In this document: positions 19,590 to 23,558 of the stretch, in pieces
How positions within the stretch are numbered: position 1 is the first letter of the stretch
How the letters are laid out: every line of letters starts with the position of its first letter
NCBI GenBank assembly: GCA_027578815.1
Contig: JANBTH010000253.1
Location: 1-23,558, forward strand
Source: Coemansia sp. RSA 1804
Taxonomy: Eukaryota; Kickxellomycota; Kickxellomycetes; Kickxellales; Kickxellaceae
Direction: 5' to 3'
DNA length: 23,558 nt
Translations under genes and position numbers: made by a program
The notes under the pieces: generated by a model
The model's input: the letters and a program-made list of their open reading frames with translations, nothing else
Told to the model about the DNA's origin: nothing
The model's database searches: none

Positions 19590-20058
19590 TATATGGTACG
19601 TCTCAGAGTCATGTATCCAGAGACAGAAAGAAGGAAAGAGATACAGTGCCGAATATGCACGAAAACAGAGCAAATTGTGGCCTTTATAAAAAACAAGAAA
19701 GAATGAACTAAAAGAAAGAGAAACAAGGCGGCTGAACGGCGGCTGCCAGCACTGCACACCCTTTGCTGTTTTGGAGCGTGCGAAAGTTGGCCTCATCGTT
19801 AGAAAGCCATGAAATAAAAAAAGTAGCCACATTCCCAGTCACCCCGTCTGCAGATCACGTGCATAGCGAGTATGTGCCTTGCAAGGAGCTCGGTTCGCCA
19901 AGCCGAACTGCCATCATGATTTTTACACTTTCTGTACTTTTTTCCCTTCATGTTTTAGATACTGTGTTTATCCATATTGGCAGCAGCTTGAGATTTGTAT
20001 TTGCGGATTCGACCTTTTCTCGCTTCTCCTCTAAAAGTAAAATAACCAGGTTTTAAAA
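19590..20058. promoter_or_regulatory. Divergent promoter region, thioredoxin-like gene / RPL23
   Basis: This 469-bp gap lies between divergent genes. The minus-strand TATAAAG (19688-19682) fits the thioredoxin-like gene. CACGTG lies at 19856-19861. GTTCG (19893-19897) and CGAAC (19903-19907) form a short inverted repeat. The plus strand turns pyrimidine-rich (about 20009-20032) just before the RPL23 start, as is common for ribosomal-protein genes. Confidence 0.55.
19856..19861. promoter_or_regulatory. CACGTG E-box (Cbf1-type)
   Basis: ATCACGTGC occurs about 200 bp upstream of the RPL23 start. Cbf1 (bHLH) binds TCACGTG and regulates ribosomal-protein genes in several fungi. A single 6-bp palindrome is weak evidence. 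Confidence 0.35.
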
Positions 20059-21193
20059 ATGGTAAAGAGTACGTATACAAAGAGAAAGCACGGTCGCGTC
20101 GTGAGGATAGATTCGGTTTCAGGGCGGACGTTCACATATGGAACATCCATTGTTGGCAGCTAGACATTGATGGATGCGGATTATCCTTATTGCGAATCCA
20201 TCGATGCTTGGCTGAGAGCGATGGATGTGCGCCTTTTTATTATTATTGCTTTATCCGGCTTCGGTGAGCAATGTTTGTTCCAAATGCGTCTCAGTTGGTT
20301 CGAATCCAGATTGCATGGCAAATTAGCTTTTGAAATTGGCAGAGGCGGACCCAGTTTGAATCTTGAGGATTGCTTCTGATGCCACGTAACGCATTTGGAC
20401 CTACATTGGAACCCGCGGACTGGAGACATCAGCTTCTAGTAGGAGGCAGTACATTACCAAGCAAAAGCAACGGCTATTGCGAACTACGCCTTCTTGAAGC
20501 GGATGTTTTTTTTGGCAATTGTGAACTGGAAAGGCAAAAGTACCTCTAGCTGTTTTGTTTGTCAGACACAGTGAATTCTCCTCTTGCTTAAGAAGGCGCG
20601 TGGTTGTCAGGACTGCTTCTTTTTCTCCCAGCAATTAGTGTTGTCCATCTTTTGGTTGCGACAGCCGACGTCTGTATTGCATACGTTTTGTTAGCTGAGC
20701 ACAGCACAGAACTGTTTACTAAATCGATGGTGTGGTTTATTTCTGCTGTCATGTCGGTGTTGATCCGACAACAATTGTGTGTGTAGTTGCAAGGCCCTCT
20801 GGAACAAAGTTCCGCATGACTCTCGGTCTTCCGGTTGGCGCTGTCATCAACTGTGCCGACAACTCGGGCGCCAAGAACCTTAACATCATTGGTGTCAGAG
20901 CTATCAAGGGCCGCCTCAGTCGTCTGCCTGCTGCCGGCGTCGGAGACATGGTTGTAGCCACTGTCAGGAAGGGTAAGCCCGATCTCCGCAAGAAGGTCAT
21001 GCCTGCTGTTATCGTTCGCCAGCGCAAGTCGTGGCGTCGCAAGGACGGCGTCTTCATCTATTTCGAGGACAACGCCGGCGTCATTGTCAACCCCAAGGGT
21101 GAGATGAAGGGCTCCGCTATCACTGGCCCCGTCGGAAAGGAGTGCGCTGAGCTGTGGCCCCGTATTGCCGGTGCATCTGGAACGGTCGCCTAA
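20059..21193 (+). CDS. RPL23: 60S ribosomal protein L23 (uL14)
   Basis: uL14 lies at the intersubunit face of the large ribosomal subunit. The body exon (20794-21193) encodes SGTKFRMTLGLPVGA..INCADNSGAKNL.. to ..KECAELWPRIAGASGTVA, nearly identical to yeast and human L23. Its frame has no suitable ATG close upstream. The best first exon is 20059-20072 (ATG GTA AAG AGT AC), donor GTATAC, acceptor TTGCAAG. It joins as MVKSTPSGTKF and gives 137 aa, the exact length of yeast Rpl23. The intron is 721 nt, with a TACTAAAT branch-like motif at 20717. An alternative splice (GTACGT donor with the GTGTAG acceptor at 20785) would give MVKIARPSGTKF. The main exon is certain; the start exon is probable. 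Confidence 0.88.
20209..20307 (+). other. RNA polymerase III A/B-box-like pair in the RPL23 intron
   Basis: GGTTCGAATCC (20297-20307) is an exact tRNA B-box. An A-box-like TGGCTGAGAGCG begins at 20209, and a TTTT run follows the B box near 20328. The flanks do not form a 7-bp acceptor stem and the T-stem is imperfect, so this is not an intact tRNA. It could be a tRNA-derived repeat (SINE-like), a tRNA relic, or a pol III-transcribed intronic RNA. Confidence 0.3.
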
Positions 21194-21509
21194 ACCACGC
21201 TTTGTCATAGTTCTTTATTTTTCCGCTTTGGAATAATATGCTGTTTTAAACATCATTGAAGCAGAAGCGATATTGAATGATGCCATCATGTTAATCCACA
21301 GCCGTCAAAGCCCAGTAAAAGAAAGGATAATCAATATGCTGAAGATGGAAGAAAGTTCAGCAGTGCTTAGCGCTGGGATATTTGCCACTAGTTATTTAGG
21401 ATCTCAATTTATTTTCTTGGTAGGATATGTTGCTAGCCAACGGTACCGAAACTATCCTATGCATATATGCTATTTTTCCAGAACGCAGACCGTCTCTGCC
21501 AGGTGCTGC
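21194..21509. other. Convergent intergenic gap RPL23 / SmD2
   Basis: This is 316 bp of AT-rich sequence between the convergent 3' ends of RPL23 and SmD2. No gene, repeat or clear regulatory signal was seen beyond expected 3'-end sequence. Confidence 0.5.
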
Positions 21510-21860
21510 TCATTCGATGCTGCACAAAGCAACGATGACAGAGTCCCCTCTAAGAAACATCTTACTAATAAACCGATCCTTGTTAATAGCCGTCACGCGC
21601 TTTGCTCCCTTTCCTGTCTTTGGCACTTCTGTCCACATCTCTTTGATATTTTCAAGAACCATATTGCAATGGCGGTCGAATCCCTTTACGCGCGCCAAAA
21701 GTTTGTGGTTGTTGCGCAGGCTTATAAGTATCTGCGAATTGTTGGATACAGCCATTTGCAAGACCGAAAGCGGCCCGTTGTTGAACTCCTCGTCCTCCAG
21801 TTTCATCAGCTCCTCATGTGTCATATCCGCCTTGGACTTTGATGTAATAGCGGTACTCAT
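21510..21860 (-). CDS. SMD2: Spliceosomal Sm core protein D2
   Basis: SmD2 is one of seven Sm proteins that form the ring on the U1, U2, U4 and U5 snRNAs. This 116-aa product begins MSTAITSKSKADMTHEELMK and has the D2-specific N-terminal helix (EEEFNNGPLSVL-type). The Sm1 motif is NNSQILISLRNNHKLLARVKG and FDRHCNMVLENIKEMWTEVP. The Sm2 motif is ISKMFLRGDSVIVAL. The extreme C-terminus (VALCSIE) is shorter than and different from the human protein but similar in length to yeast. One uninterrupted exon is enough. The start is the first ATG, in A-rich context (GGAAAAATGAG). Confidence 0.96.
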   Translation of the reverse strand: MSTAITSKSKADMTHEELMKLEDEEFNNGPLSVLQMAVSNNSQILISLRNNHKLLARVKGFDRHCNMVLENIKEMWTEVPKTGKGAKRVTAINKDRFISKMFLRGDSVIVALCSIE

Positions 21861-22538
21861 TTTTCCTGTTTAACGTTTATGATGAACTACGGTTCCCTGA
21901 GGTACTTGTGGTCTTGCGTGTTTGTGTATGTGGTAAATAAAGAACTACAGTGCTATATGATGTGGAGAATAAAATATTTATACAGCAATCGTTAAGAAAG
22001 AAAATCATTTACTTTTCTAGATGATGGAAAAAAATTCTCCCAACAAGATTTACGACCATCCACATAAAAGAGAAAGTATGGGCCAACATACTGCATACGT
22101 TTTTTGGCAGTTTCTAAGCAATGAAACCTTGCCATCTAGCCAAAAACAGGGCACTCTTCAACCGACCGGTTGGTCTGACAACTTCCGTCTACATATTTGC
22201 AGCCACTACTGAGCTTGGGCTATATTGTTAAAAACAACGAGACACACCACATTCACTAAGCGCGAGGGCGATAGATCGAATAATAGAGCCCACGAAGAGG
22301 AATTAGCGGTTTAACTTTCAAATCACGATCTTTCGTAGTATTCTCGGTTTAATCTCTTGTTGGTCAAGTGCTTTTATCAGTATATTAATTCATTTGAAAC
22401 AACCATGCAAAGACGAGGCAAAGAAAACAAAAGAAGCGAAGCCAACCACACTGAAAATGTGCATTAGAGTTGGCCCGATCTCTTAATGCCGCCGTCTTGT
22501 AGGTTAGACTCACTATAGAGCATAATGCTGCTGCTGTT
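21861..22538. other. Intergenic: SmD2 promoter and 3' flank of the last gene
   Basis: These 678 bp lie between two minus-strand genes. A 63-codon plus-strand frame (22021-22212) has no recognisable features. I see no RNA gene or repeat and regard this as promoter plus 3' flank. Confidence 0.45.
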
Positions 22539-23267
22539 CTAGAGTTGATGGTGATAGCGCTTGTGCGTAATGGTATTTGCTGCTTTGGTCGCTGCTGCTT
22601 TGGCCTTTGCTGCTGCTGTTTTTATAATTTTTGTTGCTTTTGCTGGTTTGGCCTTTGTTGCTGTTGCTGCTTTTGTCGATGCTACTTCATGTGTTGCTGT
22701 CGCGGCTGTCAGGTTTGATGTTGTTGCTGTTGCTGTTGCCGCCTCTGTTGCCACTGCTGCTAGGCAGATTGAAGAACCGCCCGTGCTAGAATTGGGATGC
22801 ATTTGCGGTGTCAGTGGGGGCGTCAGTGGCAGCGTTTTTGAGCGAGTATTGTTGTCACTGTCAAGAAACTGGCGTTCCAGCGTGTAGCACATGCCCTTGA
22901 TTGCTTCGAGCTCATCGGTAATCTGATCTAGTTCATCAGAGGCATAGACTTCATCTTCTTCTGAGTCAGTGTCATAGATTTCTGCATCGGAGCCATATGC
23001 CGCATTGGAGCCATAGGCATATCGTAGACTTTTGCTATGAGTTTTCTTTTAATAAAATACCATCTCCAAACTACCTAGAGACAACTTCTTTCTTCGTAAT
23101 GAATATCGGTGCTTTTTATAGCCACCGATCATCCATTATTTGAAAGAATACACTTCTACAGATCAAATCCTATTTAGAGAAATGTTATTCTTGACTGTAA
23201 TCGATGTTAACATTTGTATCGAATGTTAATATTTGTATCGGATGTTAGCATCGTTATACGTCATCAT
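22539..23267 (-). CDS. Unrecognised protein: acidic N-terminal half, Lys/Ala-rich H1-like tail
   Basis: I do not recognise this protein. The main exon (22539-23034) stays open upstream of the first internal ATG (22892), and that upstream part is clearly protein-like: tandem AYGSN/AYGSD, an acidic stretch (YDTDSEEDEVYASDELDQ) and a short helix (ITDELEAIKGMCYTLERQFL). Then come Pro/Thr motifs (LPLTPPLTPQ) and a tail of about 70 residues built from Ala, Thr and Lys (such as STKAATATKAKPAKATK), resembling histone H1 tails or bacterial-style AT-hook linkers. An in-frame TAA just upstream of 23034 calls for a spliced first exon. ATGATGAC (23267-23260) with donor GTATAA and a 225-nt intron would give 167 aa beginning MMTKSLRYAYGSN. 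The tail is encoded by GCT/GTT-type trinucleotides, so slippage expansion is likely. Confidence 0.5.
23201..23257 (+). repeat. Tandem repeat, three ~19-bp units
   Basis: TCGATGTTAACATTTGTA, TCGAATGTTAATATTTGTA and TCGGATGTTAGCATCGTTAT follow one another (23201, 23219, 23238). The third copy is diverged. The block falls inside the proposed first intron of the unrecognised gene or in its promoter. Confidence 0.7.
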
Positions 23268-23399
23268 AACACAGATTCCTGGTTCCCTTTTCGCGTTGCC
23301 GTGTCTTGTGAAACCAGCAGCTCCGGAGTAACAATTTATGTGTGCACATAACGATCTTGTATTTGCACAGTTAAAGAGTTGTTGGCATTGACAGAGTGT

Positions 23400-23472
23400 G
23401 TCGTTTGCTCAGAAAAACGAAGCAGGAATACTTAAGACATGGAAACAATTGTATGGCAACGTTTCGCTGTCG
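23400..23472 (+). repeat. Dispersed 73-bp repeat, copy B
   Basis: This is the second copy of the 76-148 repeat, in the same orientation, 23.3 kb away, with 9 mismatches and no gaps. It lies upstream of the unrecognised minus-strand gene. The rest of 23268-23558 holds nothing else that I can identify. Confidence 0.7.
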
Positions 23473-23558
23473 GCAGCTCAAACGCAACACTAGCGCATGA
23501 CATTCCGTGATCCAAATTAGATACAGAACATTACAAAAATCTAAATGCATGCAACTCC

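Noticed and set aside
20059..20163. 34-codon ORF starting at the RPL23 ATG and reading into the intron
   Set aside because: It is explained by reading through the donor site. The spliced product gives a 137-aa L23 of the expected length.
20202..20315. Functional tRNA gene in the RPL23 intron
   Set aside because: The B box is perfect, but a 7-bp acceptor stem, a proper D arm and a full T stem cannot be formed at any spacing tried.
22021..22212. 63-codon plus-strand ORF upstream of SmD2
   Set aside because: It has no recognisable domain or composition signal and lies within promoter and 3' flank sequence.
1..23558. CRISPR array, bacterial operons, rRNA, phage or viral genes
   Set aside because: None seen. 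Introns, gene families and spacing are those of a fungal nuclear genome.

Overview
The window is nuclear DNA from a fungus. Short GT-AG introns (mostly 120-225 nt) interrupt conserved eukaryotic housekeeping genes. Gene spacing is compact and protein lengths are close to yeast orthologues. The gene set is SPT16, RPN8, COX5/COX IV, RPL23, SmD2, a class A J-protein, an FG nucleoporin and a Ubp3/USP10-type deubiquitinase. The sequence does not look like a typical ascomycete or basidiomycete to me. An early-diverging (zygomycete-grade) fungus is my best guess, but that is inference.

Layout, left to right. 1-324 is AT-rich flank with a perfect hairpin (17-38) and copy A of a 73-bp repeat (76-148). 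325-1572 (-) is a DnaJ/Hsp40 ending in a CaaX box. 2038-6507 (-) is a 1489-aa FG nucleoporin. 6508-7278 is a divergent promoter with an MBF/E2F-like cluster, leading to SPT16 at 7279-10498 (+, one intron). 10751-13075 (-) is a four-exon ubiquitin hydrolase with a 28-nt microexon. 13935-14708 (+) is cytochrome c oxidase subunit COX5, three exons. 15611-16697 (+) is RPN8, two exons. 16842-17768 (-) and 18747-19589 (-) are two related membrane-anchored thioredoxin-fold proteins; the second has lost its CxxC. 20059-21193 (+) is RPL23, with a 14-nt first exon and a 721-nt intron. 21510-21860 (-) is SmD2. 22539 to about 23267 (-) is an unrecognised gene with an acidic N-terminal half and a lysine/alanine-rich tail. 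Copy B of the 73-bp repeat lies at 23400-23472.

The genes do not form a pathway operon. Several share a protein-quality theme (J-protein, deubiquitinase, proteasome lid subunit, two ER-type thioredoxin proteins), but this may be chance. I found no clear new system such as a defence island or biosynthetic cluster. The most interesting points are the tandem thioredoxin-like pair with a conserved C-x-P-x-N-x-C-G signature and one dead active site, the microexon and hidden first exon of the deubiquitinase, the long RPL23 intron with RNA polymerase III-like boxes, the dispersed 73-bp repeat at both window ends, and the unrecognised last gene.
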